From Clostridium sp. 1001271st1 H5 (GTDB taxonomy: Bacteria > Bacillota > Clostridia > Lachnospirales > Lachnospiraceae): 64,000 bases of DNA. The stretch's first letter is position 1. Every line of letters begins with the position of its first letter. Positions 16,950 through 26,162 of the stretch are shown here, piece after piece. The stretch is taken from NCBI RefSeq assembly GCF_005845215.1, contig NZ_SPHO01000001.1, positions 62,001 to 126,000 on the forward strand, written 5' to 3'. The position numbers were made by a program, and so were the translations under genes. The notes below the pieces were generated by a model. That model was not told where the DNA came from, did no database searches, and saw nothing but the letters and a program-made list of their open reading frames with translations.

Positions 16950-19900
16950 ATGCAGAGAAAAAAGTTGAAAATGCTGACAGCGGCAATGGTACTATCCATG
17001 CTGTCAGCCACTGTGGTGCCCTACGGGGCAGAAAACCCTGAATCCGGGTCATGGAAAAGAGCGGGAGCCAATCAATCGCTATGGCGCTATGAAAGGGACA
17101 GCGGAAATTATGTTAGGAATAACTGGTTCAAGGATAAGGATGGAACATGGTATCATTTTGACGGGGCCGGTTACATGCAGACAGGATGGTTCTACGGCCC
17201 TGACGGAAGGACCTTTTATCTGGCGGGAGATGGCTCCATGGCCACGGGATGGAGAAAAATTGCCAATGGACCGGACGGGGAGAAGTGGTATTATTTTGAT
17301 GCCGGCGGCGCTCTTGCAAAGGGCTGGCTGAAAGACCAGGCAAACGGAAAGTGGTATTATCTTCTGTCAGATGGTTCCATGGTAACGGGGTGGAAGGCCA
17401 TAGACGGCAGATGGTATTATTTTAATCCTTCCGGGGACATGGCGTCGGATGGACTGACACCGGACGGATACCTGGTGGACGCCAGCGGAGCCTGGGTAGA
17501 TGAAAACAGCGTTCCCCTGACAGCTGACCCGATGCCGGGCGGCTCGTCCTCAGGGAGCGGCTCGTCCTCAGGGAGCGGCTTATCCTCAGGGGGCGGTTCA
17601 TCTTCCGGGGGCGGTTCATCCTCAGGGGGCGGTTCATCCTCAGGGGGCGGTTCATCTTCCTCCGGGGGCGGTTCATCTTCCGGGGGCGGCACATCTTCCG
17701 GGGACGGCTCGTCTTCCGGGGACGGCTCGTCCTCGGGGGACGGTTCACCTTCAGGCGGTAATTCATCCGCAGGCAGTTCAGGCACAGATGACGGACAGGA
17801 GAATCCACCGGAGCAACAGGATATATTCTATATATCCAAGAGCGGTGTCATGAATATAGAGCAGGTCTATTACGGGGTTCTGACCTTGCAGCAGGGAAAC
17901 GGGGACGATTATGATTTCATCCTGAACGGACACAGCTTTGTCCCCTCCCCTGTCAATGATGAGCAGACTATTGTGAAATTCGAGGTTAATCCCACAGAGC
18001 TGTCAGAGGTTACAGCTGTTTCCAGAACAGATGAGGAGCTGAAGCAGACCGTACGGATTGGGCAGGGCGCAAATCCATTTACAGGAGTCATTGAAGGCGA
18101 ATCACCGGAATACGTACTGGCTTCCGGTCCCGTGGATTATTTTGACTATTTCCTGACAAATTACGATATGGACGGCAACCCAAGGATGAACCCGGGAAAA
18201 TCCACCTTTGCCACCGGCGGGGGAAATGGGGATGCTGATGTTGCGGAATCTGTAAGAATGTATTCCCAAAGGACTCTGGTAGGAGAGGATATAACCATTA
18301 AAGTTGAGGACACGGATTATGCCAGGGAGTGGCTGAGCCATATTTATAAGGTGCAGAAAGATTATGGAATGTCTGCGGAGGGAAGAGCTGATTTGGAGTT
18401 CAGGGTCAGAAACGGAAGCATTGAGATTGTGGGTACCAGCCGGGCCATTGACGGACGGAATCAGAAACACGATCTTGTCATTAAGTCCCAGGGTTATCCT
18501 GATATGCGCACTACCATTGAAACCATACGCAAGGCAGGGGACCTGGTGCTGAACGGCGATTTCCAGTATCTGGCCGGACAGGATTTACTGTTTGAGCTGA
18601 AGGAATTCAATTATGCGGTAACCAACCCCATTTATGCGGTGTATCTGGACGGAACCCTGCTGGAAGGCGGTTGTGTGGATTACCATGTGGTGTCAGGGAT
18701 GGTGCGCCTGGAAAATGAATGCCACGCCAGGCTGACGCCGGGAAGCCATGAACTGGTCATTAAAGCGGACGGGTTTGAAGATTATATCAAGACCTTTGTG
18801 CTGGAGACAGCCCTTCCGGGCCAGCAGAATCCGGTATGGGGCGGTGATGAAAGCCAGCTGGAGACATATTCCAATGAACGGATTTTAAGTACTGCAGATT
18901 ATGGACTGGATGCAGTGTCCTCTGCCAGCATCAATCCGGGTACGGGCAGCGGCGGTTCCGGCAGCAGTTCCGGCGGCAGCTCTGGACTTGCTATCCGCGG
19001 CAACATTATATTTGAATTTGACCTGGTGGCCAACGCAAAGATATTGGCAGCAGTGGAAATGCCTACCCCAGAGTCCTCAGAGGTCATAAGCTGGTGGAAC
19101 TCACTGGGTAAGGATGGGGCTTTCTGCAAGGACGGACAGGATAAACTGGTTGATTATACATACTTTAAGAACCATTGCGGCATTCAGGGAAGCGGATACC
19201 GCACATTCCAATCTGTTTACAGCAATCCGCCGTCCGGTGCGGTGTATGTGAACCGTCCGTATGATGTGAAAAACATGCTGGAGGATGGATTGCTGGGAGA
19301 GACATACCGTTTCATGGATGCCACCGGCATACCGGCTCCGGCCCTGGCAGCTGACCTGGTATATGAGGGTCAGGATATTGTAATCAGGTATACGCCGGAT
19401 GAAAGAAACAGGGATTGGCCGGATAAGATTCAGGGGATGACTGCGAACGGCTATGCACCTGTATCACCGGAAGATTTTACAGTCAGCCGGGAGGATAATA
19501 CCATTACCGTGAAGGTAAATGCGCCTCTTGGAAATGGGGAACACACACTTACCATATATGGGGACGGCTATGCACCTGCATCGGTGAAGGTGAGAATCAC
19601 AAAGGAAAACACAGGCAGTTATGAGATTGTCAGGGATAAGGATGGAAATGTGGTGATTTCCGGACTTGCCTCTGAACATGCGTCTGCATTGACAGGTGTA
19701 TCCCTCAACGGAACATCCCTGTTTACGGATTCACAAGTGGGCGGCAGGAACGGAGATTACCATCTGACCGAGAATATCCTCACCCTGAGAAGTAAGCTGT
19801 TCAGTCAGGACAGCCAGGACGGCTTATACACGGTAATCCTGTCCGCCAGCGGGTTTAATGATGATATACTTCAGTTCAGATTATCCCAGCTGGAGATTTT

Positions 19901-21560
19901 GGACCAGACAGGCGCTCCGGCACCTGAATATGTAAAACTGTCTCCAGACCAGACCTGCAAGCCTGGTGAGCCTGTCACCATTTCCTTGGATGCGGGAACA
20001 TCTGCCATCTCGCCTTACGGAGAGAAGATGACGGCGGTATTGGTAAATGGCATTCCTGTGGAAGGAAATCATTTTACTAACTGGGATAAAAATGAGTACG
20101 AGATTCCGGGCAGTTATTTTCAGCAGCCAGGTACATATGTTATTACAATTCAGGCAGAGGGGTACCTGGATAAGGTTCTGAGTACTGAAATCAGGGATGC
20201 TGTATTAGCGGAGAAAGAGGCCCCGTCTTATGTTGGCATTGATAACAATGTATACGGCCATGGCGTTCTGGATCAAGCGGAGATAGAAGCAGGTCAGAAG
20301 GTACAGATTAATCTGTCTGACTGGAGTGACGAAGCATATCTGAATGCCTTTACAGGCATGACACTGCATCATGGGGACGAGGATTGGGCATACCACAGGG
20401 ACAGCCTTGGGATTGAAGGTTTTATGGGTAAATATTTCATATGGGATTCATTTGAGGAAAGCGGGACATATGAATTAACGCTGCATGCAGAAGGATATGA
20501 GGACAAGGTCCTGGTTGTGACCGTGCCCGGAAATGGGGATGTTGAAAAAGAGGTTCCGCCTTGTGTGGGAATAGACGACACTGCGTACGGCAACGGCATT
20601 GTGGATGAAATCAGCATAACAGAGGGCGGAAGGGTGAAAATTCTTCTTTCGGATTACGGCGAGGAAACATATTTGAATGCATTCACCGGAATGACAGTGG
20701 AATATGAGGGCGATAGCACTGAAATAGAAGCAGGGGATTTGGCAGTCAGCGGATTCTGGTCAAAAGGATTTACATACAGTGAATTCAAAGCAGCCGGGAT
20801 ATATGAGCTGACCCTGCATGCAGAAGGGTATGAAGATAAACTTCTCATTGTCACGGCGGAAGAGAAGGAAAAGGCCAAATCACCGGTAGAAATACCGGCA
20901 GCCGTACAGAAACCGGCAGAAGACACAGTGATTGATTCTGTGCCTGAAAATGCTGAGGCTGAGGCTGAAAATGGAAAGGATGGAACCGGAAACGTGAAGC
21001 CTGATGGCGGAAACAGCGGTTCCGGGGACGCGGAGAACGGTTCCGGAACTGAGGATGGCGGTTCCGGGGATACGGGGAACGGTTCCGGAAATGGAGAGAA
21101 CGGTTCTGGAAGTGAAGGGAATGGCTCCGGAAATGGAGAGAACGGTTCAGAAAGTGAAGGGAATGGCTCCGGAAATGAAGAGAACGGTTCAGGAAATAAG
21201 GAGAATGGTTCAGGAAATGAAGAGAACGGCTCTGGAAATGAAGAGAACGGTTCAGGAAATGAAGGGAACAGCTCTGGGAGTGAAGGGAACGGTTCAGAAA
21301 ATGAATGGGACGGTTCTGGAACTGGAGAGAACGGCTCTGGAAATGAAGGGAACGGCTCTGGAAGTGAAGGGAACGGTTCAGGAAATGAAGGGGACGGTTC
21401 AGGAAATGAAGGGAACGGCTCTGGAAGTGAAGGAGGCGGCTCTGAAAATGAAGGGAACGGTTCTGGAAATGGAGGAAACAGTCCGGAAAGTGAGGGGAAC
21501 GGTTCAGGGAGTGAAGAAAACAGCTCCGGAAATGAAGAAGCCGGCTATAAAAGGAAGTAG
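16950..21560 (+). CDS. Giant secreted surface protein: choline-binding-type repeats, Ser/Gly linker, Shr-HID-like domains, NGSG-repeat tail
   Basis: A 1536-residue protein. Residues 1-28 form a signal peptide. About residues 40-170 hold aromatic cell-wall-binding repeats (GTWYHFD-GYMQTGW, KWYYFD-GALAKGW, RWYYFN). A Ser/Gly linker spans roughly 196-275. The large middle contains several repeated beta-rich units ending in YELTLHAEGYEDK-like strands, which resemble DUF1533 / Shr-like heme-receptor-interacting domains; heme binding is not shown. The last ~195 residues are degenerate NGSGNE repeats, with no LPxTG motif. Attachment would be through the N-terminal repeats. The C-terminal end looks frameshifted: the repeat pattern continues in another frame past the stop. 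A GAGGAG site precedes the ATG. Confidence 0.85.
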   Translation: MQRKKLKMLTAAMVLSMLSATVVPYGAENPESGSWKRAGANQSLWRYERDSGNYVRNNWFKDKDGTWYHFDGAGYMQTGWFYGPDGRTFYLAGDGSMATGWRKIANGPDGEKWYYFDAGGALAKGWLKDQANGKWYYLLSDGSMVTGWKAIDGRWYYFNPSGDMASDGLTPDGYLVDASGAWVDENSVPLTADPMPGGSSSGSGSSSGSGLSSGGGSSSGGGSSSGGGSSSGGGSSSSGGGSSSGGGTSSGDGSSSGDGSSSGDGSPSGGNSSAGSSGTDDGQENPPEQQDIFYISKSGVMNIEQVYYGVLTLQQGNGDDYDFILNGHSFVPSPVNDEQTIVKFEVNPTELSEVTAVSRTDEELKQTVRIGQGANPFTGVIEGESPEYVLASGPVDYFDYFLTNYDMDGNPRMNPGKSTFATGGGNGDADVAESVRMYSQRTLVGEDITIKVEDTDYAREWLSHIYKVQKDYGMSAEGRADLEFRVRNGSIEIVGTSRAIDGRNQKHDLVIKSQGYPDMRTTIETIRKAGDLVLNGDFQYLAGQDLLFELKEFNYAVTNPIYAVYLDGTLLEGGCVDYHVVSGMVRLENECHARLTPGSHELVIKADGFEDYIKTFVLETALPGQQNPVWGGDESQLETYSNERILSTADYGLDAVSSASINPGTGSGGSGSSSGGSSGLAIRGNIIFEFDLVANAKILAAVEMPTPESSEVISWWNSLGKDGAFCKDGQDKLVDYTYFKNHCGIQGSGYRTFQSVYSNPPSGAVYVNRPYDVKNMLEDGLLGETYRFMDATGIPAPALAADLVYEGQDIVIRYTPDERNRDWPDKIQGMTANGYAPVSPEDFTVSREDNTITVKVNAPLGNGEHTLTIYGDGYAPASVKVRITKENTGSYEIVRDKDGNVVISGLASEHASALTGVSLNGTSLFTDSQVGGRNGDYHLTENILTLRSKLFSQDSQDGLYTVILSASGFNDDILQFRLSQLEILDQTGAPAPEYVKLSPDQTCKPGEPVTISLDAGTSAISPYGEKMTAVLVNGIPVEGNHFTNWDKNEYEIPGSYFQQPGTYVITIQAEGYLDKVLSTEIRDAVLAEKEAPSYVGIDNNVYGHGVLDQAEIEAGQKVQINLSDWSDEAYLNAFTGMTLHHGDEDWAYHRDSLGIEGFMGKYFIWDSFEESGTYELTLHAEGYEDKVLVVTVPGNGDVEKEVPPCVGIDDTAYGNGIVDEISITEGGRVKILLSDYGEETYLNAFTGMTVEYEGDSTEIEAGDLAVSGFWSKGFTYSEFKAAGIYELTLHAEGYEDKLLIVTAEEKEKAKSPVEIPAAVQKPAEDTVIDSVPENAEAEAENGKDGTGNVKPDGGNSGSGDAENGSGTEDGGSGDTGNGSGNGENGSGSEGNGSGNGENGSESEGNGSGNEENGSGNKENGSGNEENGSGNEENGSGNEGNSSGSEGNGSENEWDGSGTGENGSGNEGNGSGSEGNGSGNEGDGSGNEGNGSGSEGGGSENEGNGSGNGGNSPESEGNGSGSEENSSGNEEAGYKRK
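17537..17760 (+). repeat. Ser/Gly-rich linker repeats
   Basis: Degenerate 15-18-bp units encoding SSSGGG-type steps within the giant surface protein. Long open frames on the opposite strand here are a by-product of the repeat. Confidence 0.85.
20990..21545 (+). repeat. Tail repeats encoding (N)GSG-(N/S)E units
   Basis: About thirty degenerate 15-18-bp units of the type GGTTCNGGAAATGAAGNGAAC encode the C-terminal NGSGNE/GSGSEG tail. They are variable enough to be old, but an array like this is prone to slippage and frame change. Confidence 0.85.
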
Positions 21561-21926
21561 TCCCGTGAGTAAAGGACACGGCTCCGGCAATGAGAAGAAT
21601 GGCTTTGGATGCCAAACCACCTAAATAAGTCAAACTACGCCAGAAGGTGCTGCCGTATTGCTGCAATCATTGCAACCATAGGCAGCGCCTTTTATGCCGT
21701 AAATTATTTTCAGCCGATTAATCGGACGAACAGAAACCCCTTAAGAACTTCAGCGAAAAAACATAGAACCGTAAGCAGGGATTAAAGTAAAACGTGGCAG
21801 GATATGGTAAAGTTATCGTAGGCTTTCCGTTGGGCTTGGAAATTCAGTATGCTGCATACCCGTTCTGGCTCTGAAGCAATGCAAAGACCTAATCTCTGAC
21901 GCAGCCATTATATTGGGAGGGAAAAC
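21561..21926 (+). other. Intergenic: out-of-frame repeat remnant, terminator, then unassigned sequence
   Basis: The first 64 bp still encode the tail repeat (GHGSGNEKNG) in the +1 frame to a TAA at 21622. Then comes the terminator at 21646. From about 21700 to the serpin start no promoter, riboswitch or small gene was convincing. Confidence 0.6.
21646..21693 (+). terminator. Terminator after the giant surface protein
   Basis: Arms GGTGCTGCC and GGCAGCGCC (one G-U pair) flank a loop that can fold further (TTGC with GCAA), followed by TTTT. Confidence 0.65.
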
Positions 21927-23222
21927 ATGAAACAGTCAAGAAAAACCAAGAAGAATCATTCAGCAGGCGCATGGCTTGGGGCCGTCATTTTCCTGTCCGT
22001 ACTCACAACCGGATGCGCTTCGAACCGTCTCCATCAGGGCGCCCGGGAGCTTACAGGGAACCTGCCGGAGGAAAAAGTGGTTACAGCAGATATTATGGAT
22101 TCATCCTATGAACCCATAAATCCCAGAAAAGAACTTACGGAATTTTCCCTGGAGCTGATGCAGGAAAATCTGTCCAAGGACAATTGCCTGATTTCGCCCC
22201 TTTCCATTGTTTCAGCCCTGGGGATGACTGCAAATGGGGCAGAGGGGGACACGCGCATGGAAATGGAACAGATGATGGGTACGGACGCAGCTGTCCTCAA
22301 TGATTATCTGAAGGCATATACGGATGCCATGCCTGACAATGAAAAGCACAAGGTCAATATAGCCAATTCCATATGGTTCAGGGACAGCGGCAGCCTGACC
22401 ATAAATCAGGATTTTCTTAAAACCAGCAGGAATTACTATCATGCGTCCATATTTGAAGCCCCTTTTGACACAGGCACAAAGGATGACATCAACAATTGGG
22501 TCAGGAGGGAAACCAACGGTATGATTCAGAAGCTGATGGAGGAAGCGCCGCCCCGGGATGCTGTTATGTATCTGGTCAATGCGCTGTCCTTTGACGGGGA
22601 ATGGCAGAAAATCTATGAAAAGGACCAGATACACCAAGGGAAGTTCCGCGGGGAAAACGGAGAGCTGCAGCCTGCAAAGTTCATGTATTCCACGGAGGCA
22701 GCCTATCTCGAGACTGCGTACGGGACCGGATTCATGAAACCATACGGGGACAGCACGTATGCCTTTGCCGCCATCCTGCCCAATGAGGGGGTGGAGATGG
22801 ACGAACTTCTGGAGAAGGTAAAGGAAGACGGGCTGACAGACCTTCTGGGACAATTCCGGAATAAAACCGTCTATGCCAGGATTCCAGGATTTACGGTGGA
22901 ATACAGTGTGGTTCTCAACCAGTCCCTGATGGAATCAGGCATGAAGGATGCATTTGACAGCAGGAATGCAGATTTTTCATCCATGGCCCATTGGGATAAT
23001 GGAAATATTTATATAAGCAAAGTGATTCATAAGACCAGGATTGATGTGGATGAAAAGGGAACAAAGGCAGGGGCAGTGACAGCCGTTGAAATGACGGAAG
23101 GCAGCGCCATACGGACGGAGGAACCAAAGGAGGTTTTCCTTGACAGGCCGTTTTTCTATATGATTATAGATACCAGACAGAATTTTCCTCTTTTCATGGG
23201 ATGTCTGATGCAGATGGAATAA
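21927..23222 (+). CDS. Serpin (serine protease inhibitor) lipoprotein
   Basis: A 431-residue protein with a lipoprotein signal (LTTGC, Cys30), so it should be anchored on the outer face of the membrane. The serpin fold is clear: NCLISPLSIVSALGMTANGAEG, VNALSFDGEWQ, and the C-terminal FLDRPFFYMIID. The reactive loop begins DEKGTKAGAVTAVEM; small residues in the hinge (G-T-x-A-G-A-V-T) fit an inhibitory serpin. Counting from the hinge, the P1-P1' bond falls at about Gly-Ser, which would suit elastase-like rather than trypsin-like proteases; this is an inference. Bacterial serpins of gut species can block host or microbial proteases. The gene appears monocistronic. Confidence 0.92.
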   Translation: MKQSRKTKKNHSAGAWLGAVIFLSVLTTGCASNRLHQGARELTGNLPEEKVVTADIMDSSYEPINPRKELTEFSLELMQENLSKDNCLISPLSIVSALGMTANGAEGDTRMEMEQMMGTDAAVLNDYLKAYTDAMPDNEKHKVNIANSIWFRDSGSLTINQDFLKTSRNYYHASIFEAPFDTGTKDDINNWVRRETNGMIQKLMEEAPPRDAVMYLVNALSFDGEWQKIYEKDQIHQGKFRGENGELQPAKFMYSTEAAYLETAYGTGFMKPYGDSTYAFAAILPNEGVEMDELLEKVKEDGLTDLLGQFRNKTVYARIPGFTVEYSVVLNQSLMESGMKDAFDSRNADFSSMAHWDNGNIYISKVIHKTRIDVDEKGTKAGAVTAVEMTEGSAIRTEEPKEVFLDRPFFYMIIDTRQNFPLFMGCLMQME

Positions 23223-23332
23223 AAACAGATTTGCTGCCGCCAGGCTTGAAAAAAAGCGGAGGATTGTATAAGATATATCTTAAGGTTTGTTTTAACTATA
23301 ATCTGACCTGCTGAGAAAACGAGGAAAACCAC

Positions 23333-24415
23333 ATGAAATCACAGATAACCATGAAGGATATGGCACAGCATTTTAATGTGTCCCTTAATACAATCCATAA
23401 GGCAATTTACGGAAAGCCCGGAGTGAGTGAGGCCACCAGGAAAAAAATAGTATCCTATGCAGAGAAAAACGGCTACAGGCTGAACGCCATGGCTTCCATG
23501 CTGAAACGGAAACATATGAAAATAGCAGTATGCCTGCCCAGGCTGGACCAGGACAGCAAATATTTCTACAGCTATATCTGGCAGGGGTACAGGAGATATC
23601 TGGCGGAGCAGAGCGAATATAACCTGGAGATTCAGGAGCTTGCCTATGAAAAGGGAGCGCTTTCCCGGACCCTGGAAGATTTGTGCGAAAGGGTGAAGAA
23701 CGGGGAGGAACTGGATGGCATTCTGACGGTTCCGCCGGGAGACGAAAAGGGAATCTGCGCGGTCCGGTATTTCACGGAGAAAGGAATGCCCGTGGTCTTT
23801 GTGACAGAAGACCAGGACCGGTGCGGCCATCTGGGAACCGTGGTAGGGGACTATTACGCGGCTGGACAGCTGATGGCGGAGCAGGCATGCAATCTATTGG
23901 CCGGGGGAAGACGTATTCTCCTGATGACCGGGGACCCCTATAAGGATTCCCATTATCTGGTGGCAAAAGGGTTCCATGAATATATGAGACAGGAAAAAAA
24001 GGAATGCTCCATTGAGGATTTATACGGCTATTATGAACTGGACCATCTGGATAAAACCGTACAGGATATTCTGGAGAATCGTCCTCCGGACCTGATTTGC
24101 TGTGTGTTTTCCAGGGGGAGCGCCGTCCTGTACCGGGCACTTAAGAAAAGCGGGCAGGCAGGTAAGATTCCAGTCATTGCAAGCGATGTGTTTGATGAGA
24201 CAGTGAGGGCCTTAAAGGAGGGCACCTTCACCAACCTTGTGTTCAAGGACCCCTATAAACAGGCTTATCTTGCTATCAAGATGCTTTATGAGTACCTGCT
24301 TATGGACAAAGAGCCGGCGGAAAAGGTACGCAGGGTGGAGATAGTACTGATATTTAAGAGCAATGTAAACTATTATTGGGAAAATATAAAGGATATGCAG
24401 TACATGCGGACCTGA
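23333..24415 (+). CDS. LacI family transcriptional regulator
   Basis: A 360-residue regulator with an N-terminal LacI helix-turn-helix (TMKDMAQHFNVSLNTIHKAI, then the hinge region) and a periplasmic-binding-protein-like sugar-sensing domain. It lies just upstream of a carbohydrate ABC importer and sugar-acid enzymes. GGGAAACGTT-type palindromic sites, of the LacI/CcpA kind, occur at 24514 and 24712 near the importer promoter. It is therefore the likely local repressor, with a uronate or derivative as inducer. That link is inferred from position and operators. Confidence 0.9.
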   Translation: MKSQITMKDMAQHFNVSLNTIHKAIYGKPGVSEATRKKIVSYAEKNGYRLNAMASMLKRKHMKIAVCLPRLDQDSKYFYSYIWQGYRRYLAEQSEYNLEIQELAYEKGALSRTLEDLCERVKNGEELDGILTVPPGDEKGICAVRYFTEKGMPVVFVTEDQDRCGHLGTVVGDYYAAGQLMAEQACNLLAGGRRILLMTGDPYKDSHYLVAKGFHEYMRQEKKECSIEDLYGYYELDHLDKTVQDILENRPPDLICCVFSRGSAVLYRALKKSGQAGKIPVIASDVFDETVRALKEGTFTNLVFKDPYKQAYLAIKMLYEYLLMDKEPAEKVRRVEIVLIFKSNVNYYWENIKDMQYMRT

Positions 24416-24448
24416 GTTCCATACGAATTTCATATTGACTGAAGGCTG

Positions 24449-24480
24449 AACGGCTTCCCGGTTGGGGCGGCCGTTTTTTT
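24449..24480 (+). terminator. Terminator after lacI-type gene
   Basis: AACGGC pairs with GCCGTT across a G/C-rich loop, followed by seven T residues. Confidence 0.75.
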
Positions 24481-24513
24481 GCGTTTGAGGTTTATGATAT
24501 TTTCACAAAGATA

Positions 24514-24525
24514 GGGAAACGTTAC
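24514..24525. promoter_or_regulatory. Upstream LacI-type half-operator
   Basis: GGGAAACGTTAC repeats the core of the operator at 24712 about 200 bp upstream of it. A looped pair of sites is plausible. Confidence 0.4.
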
Positions 24526-24669
24526 TTCGACAAACCATTCGACAAAATAGACATGCGCTGTATCTGCTTTGCCGGACGGACCTGTTAAAAACATGTTAAT
24601 AACACAATAGAATAGCAAAAAACTACTCTTAAATTATGCAATAATGACAAAAAAATCCCCTTTGGTATC

Positions 24670-24698
24670 TTGACACCATTCTAATTATATAGTAAGAT
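24670..24698 (+). promoter_or_regulatory. Promoter of the sugar-acid ABC operon
   Basis: Perfect TTGACA at 24670-24675 and TAAGAT at 24693-24698 with a 17-bp spacer, 50 bp before the binding-protein gene. Confidence 0.8.
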
Positions 24699-24711
24699 AA
24701 GAACACAATAA

Positions 24712-24725
24712 GGGAAACGTTTCAC
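24712..24725. promoter_or_regulatory. LacI-family operator overlapping the transcription start
   Basis: GGGAAACGTTTCAC contains the perfect palindrome GAAACGTTTC, about 15-25 bp after the -10 box. The placement is that of a repressor roadblock. It could bind the adjacent LacI protein or CcpA. Confidence 0.7.
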
Positions 24726-24748
24726 TAAAAAGTATCAGGAGGTTTACT

Positions 24749-26077
24749 ATGAAAACAAGGAAAGCATATTCTCTGGCACTGGCAGCCGTCATGGCATCAT
24801 CCGTACTGTGGGGCTGCGGTTCTTCCTCATCCGGCTCGGGAACCGCGGCGGAGAAGTCCTCTGACAGCAGCACAAAGGAGGCGGGAGGCCAGCAGACCCT
24901 GCGGGTAACGGTTCAGGCGTGGATGATGGGAAAGTATGATTTTGAGAGGATTGCAAAGGAATTTGAGGAAGAGAATCCGGGCGTGAAAGTAGTCTATAAC
25001 CAGGTGGACAATGTGGACGTGACCTCCAGCATGCTGGAGTGGTCCCAGGGAAAGACAAACTGCGATTTGGCCTTGGGAGGCGACCGTTCCGAGACAGTTC
25101 CTTATGCTGCCAATGATTACGTGGTGGAGTTTACGGACGAGAATTTCTTTAACGGGGATTATACCAGGGATAAATTCATTGATTCATTTCTGGAAAGCGG
25201 AAATGCAGACGGGGTACAGTACATGATTCCGCTGCTGGGTGAGGTCCTGGGCTGCGTGGTGAACATTCCCATGATGGAGGAGGCCGGCTACATAGCGGAG
25301 GACGGCTCTGTCATTGCACCGGCAGACTGGAATGAGATGTATGAATACGCAAAGAACCTGACAAAGGACGGGCAGACCGGCCTGGCCATTGACTGGGGCA
25401 ATAACATGGCGGTAAAGGCATACGACGCATGTATCATGGGAACTAATGCAAGTCTGTACGAAGCGGACGGCAACACGCTGAATTTCACGGCCGGGCCTGT
25501 GAAGAACATGCTCCAGGTATGGCAGGATTTGGTAAGGGACGGATACACCACCACAGATGTATTTGCGGACGCTGACGCCAACAGGACAAACTTTAAAGCG
25601 GGAAGAGTGGCCATGCACATTGCTCCGGCTTCCAGGTGGATTGAGGCCGGAGAACTTCTGGGGGCGGAGAATGTGGGCGTTATGCCCATACCGGGCACTG
25701 ACGCCAATGGTTCTGTTTCTTACATACACGGCGCTGTGATTCCAAAGGCATCTGAAAATCAGGAGCTGGCCATTAAGTTCATTCAGGATAAGCTGCTCCA
25801 GGAACAGTTCCAGACAGACTCCATGAACTCCTACGGCAAGATGTCGCCCATGAAGGCCCACTATGAGGAGCTGGATAACCCATATTGGCCAACTGTTCTT
25901 GATTTTACGGAAAAAGCAACCACCCCTCCGCTGTACAAGGATTACACAAAGCTGGATACCAATATGCAGATAGAGCTTCAGAAGATGCTCTCAGGGGATT
26001 CCACGGTAGATGATTTTTCTGCCAATATGAGTAAGTTCATGACGACCATTGACCTGAGTACAGGAATGAACAAATAA
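24749..26077 (+). CDS. Carbohydrate ABC transporter substrate-binding lipoprotein
   Basis: A 442-residue extracellular binding protein with lipobox VLWGC (Cys23) and an SGSGTAAEKSS linker, followed by a family-1 solute-binding fold (NPGVKVVYNQVDNVDVTSSMLEW, FKAGRVAMHIAPAS). It delivers sugar ligands to the two permeases encoded next. No ATPase gene is in the locus, so a shared MsmK-type ATPase elsewhere is likely. The downstream enzymes suggest uronates or uronate-containing oligosaccharides as ligand; this is inferred. Confidence 0.93.
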   Translation: MKTRKAYSLALAAVMASSVLWGCGSSSSGSGTAAEKSSDSSTKEAGGQQTLRVTVQAWMMGKYDFERIAKEFEEENPGVKVVYNQVDNVDVTSSMLEWSQGKTNCDLALGGDRSETVPYAANDYVVEFTDENFFNGDYTRDKFIDSFLESGNADGVQYMIPLLGEVLGCVVNIPMMEEAGYIAEDGSVIAPADWNEMYEYAKNLTKDGQTGLAIDWGNNMAVKAYDACIMGTNASLYEADGNTLNFTAGPVKNMLQVWQDLVRDGYTTTDVFADADANRTNFKAGRVAMHIAPASRWIEAGELLGAENVGVMPIPGTDANGSVSYIHGAVIPKASENQELAIKFIQDKLLQEQFQTDSMNSYGKMSPMKAHYEELDNPYWPTVLDFTEKATTPPLYKDYTKLDTNMQIELQKMLSGDSTVDDFSANMSKFMTTIDLSTGMNK

Positions 26078-26091
26078 AATCAGTCAGCAGG

Positions 26092-26126
26092 CCGGTCCAA
26101 TGACAGCATTACCATTGGCCGGTTTT
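26092..26126 (+). terminator. Intra-operon hairpin after the binding-protein gene
   Basis: CCGGTCCAATG pairs with CATTGGCCGG (one bulged T), followed by TTTT, between the binding-protein and first permease genes. Such partial terminators commonly give more binding protein than permease. Confidence 0.7.
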
Positions 26127-26162
26127 CCTGCTGGTTCCAGATGAATTAGGATGAGGTGGAAT

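Noticed and set aside
17417-17808. Pro/Glu-rich minus-strand frames over the Ser/Gly linker, and a CRISPR-like spacing of repeats
   Set aside because: The units are contiguous coding repeats without spacers or cas genes.
20851-21666. Long minus-strand frame rich in His/Phe/Arg/Ser over the surface-protein tail
   Set aside because: It is the mirror of the NGSG repeat array; no ribosome site, and the protein is pure repeat shadow.
21736-21758. A third sigma-I-like motif upstream of the serpin (ACCCC then CGAAAA)
   Set aside because: The gap between the blocks is 13 bp against 19 bp from ACCCC to CGTA in the two good copies, and it is 170 bp from the gene.
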